A stretch of DNA of 5,191 bases from Verrucomicrobiota bacterium (GTDB taxonomy: Bacteria > Verrucomicrobiota > Verrucomicrobiia > Limisphaerales > UBA9464). Location: NCBI GenBank assembly GCA_947464705.1, contig CANHYD010000195.1:1-5191 (forward strand). Direction: 5' to 3'. Under the pieces are notes generated by a model. That model was given only the letters and a program-made list of their open reading frames with translations, searched no databases and was not told where the DNA came from. The first letter of the stretch is position 1. Each line of letters opens with the position of its first letter. This document shows positions 4,902-5,191 of this stretch, piece after piece. The translations under genes were made by a program, and so were the position numbers.

Positions 4902-5191
4902 TTGGAGCCCTCCCCAGAGCAACGGTCAGAACTTCAGGGCCTGATCCCAGCGCCAAGAACGCCCCAAAAGGGGGGGGCGACGGGCTCGCATCGGATTGCT
5001 TGCCGCAGAAGGCAAAGACAACAAGAAGATAGCTGCTCTATTGGGCACCAGTCCTGTGACTGTGGGACTGTGGCGTCAGCGCATACTGGACTTGGGGCTT
5101 GCTGGTCTTCAGGAGGCTCCCAAAACCGGAAGGCCCAAGACGCTACCGGCCGAACAGGTTCAAACAGTGCTCAGCGAAGTAGTCCGCTCTC
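4902..5191 (+). pseudogene. IS630-family transposase, N-terminal part, frame broken at a G8 run
   Basis: The protein is a DDE transposase of the IS630/Tc1-like type; only its DNA-binding N-terminus is in the window. Two frames are needed. From TTG at 4902 the first reads LEPSPEQRSELQGLIPAP then RTPQKGG. After the run of eight G (4970-4977) the second frame, codons from 4978, reads RRARIGLLAAEGKDNKKIAA, the helix-turn-helix IAALLGTSPVTVGLWRQRI, and then GLAGLQEAPKTGRPKTLPAE to the window end. Both parts match the usual family order (…RTPQ-x4-RARI-x-LLAAEG…GLxGLxxxPxxGRP), and seven G instead of eight would join them with exactly the family spacing. Catalytic DDE residues lie beyond the window. 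It is either an inactivated copy, a sequencing error in a homopolymer, or a gene expressed by slippage on the G run. The upstream frame is closed by TAG at 4893, so TTG 4902 is the only early start. Confidence 0.75.

Larger units (their letters stand above)
4850..5191 (+). mobile_element. IS630-family insertion sequence, left part only
   Basis: The sequence changes from GC-rich repeats to an AT-rich stretch (AATTATTTATTAAC, about 4840-4853), followed by a hairpin and the N-terminal half of an IS630-type transposase. The right end is outside the window. IS630 elements insert at TA dinucleotides; several TA sites lie in 4842-4850, so the left boundary given is an estimate. No terminal inverted repeat can be confirmed without the other end. 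Confidence 0.6.

Noticed and set aside
4886..5033. Short ATG-started frame just after the hairpin
   Set aside because: Its translation does not match the transposase family, whereas the frame from 4902 does; it stops after about 48 codons.

Overview
The window is GC-rich chromosomal DNA. It holds one compact leftward (minus-strand) gene cluster between two repeat-rich, non-coding flanks, and the start of an insertion sequence enters at the right edge. Three things suggest a Gram-negative bacterium with an exosortase/PEP-CTERM sorting system: a C-terminal PEP-CTERM signal on the large protein, a short lipoprotein with a lipobox, and weak or absent Shine-Dalgarno sequences. Together with the GC-rich intergenic repeat families this looks most like Verrucomicrobiota, but that placement is inference; no marker gene is present.

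Layout, left to right. 1-283: no gene; a 51-bp exact direct repeat (1-51 and 166-216, in a diverging ~165-bp unit) surrounds two inverted REP-like hairpins with GTAG heads (94-117 and 148-171). 284-2953 (-): an 889-residue multi-spanning membrane protein with a PadR-linked type of N-terminal helical domain, a VIT-like domain, a degenerate vWA-like domain and a PEP-CTERM tail. 2950-3288 (-): a PadR-family regulator whose stop codon overlaps the start of the membrane protein gene (ATGA). 3312-3662 (-): a small lipoprotein. 3718-4062 (-): a small hydrophobic protein. 4063-4850: about 790 bp without a gene, holding a pair of 10-bp direct repeats, a 72-bp array of six 12-mers with G-quadruplex potential, and three copies of a ~129-bp palindrome-rich repeat. 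4855-5191 (+): a hairpin followed by the N-terminal part of an IS630-family transposase, whose frame is broken at a run of eight G.

The four minus-strand genes probably form one operon: gaps are 55 bp, 23 bp and a 4-bp overlap. The PadR regulator and the PEP-CTERM membrane protein are translationally coupled, as is usual for PadR genes paired with a membrane protein that carries a helical prefix domain. The likely picture is a regulated envelope module: a two-domain regulator/membrane-protein pair plus a lipoprotein and a small membrane protein. Its substrate or signal cannot be read from the sequence. The most unusual observations are the compensatory base changes in the REP pair, the three-copy palindromic repeat next to the operon promoter region, and the G-run frame break in the transposase, located just after a hairpin that would mask its start.
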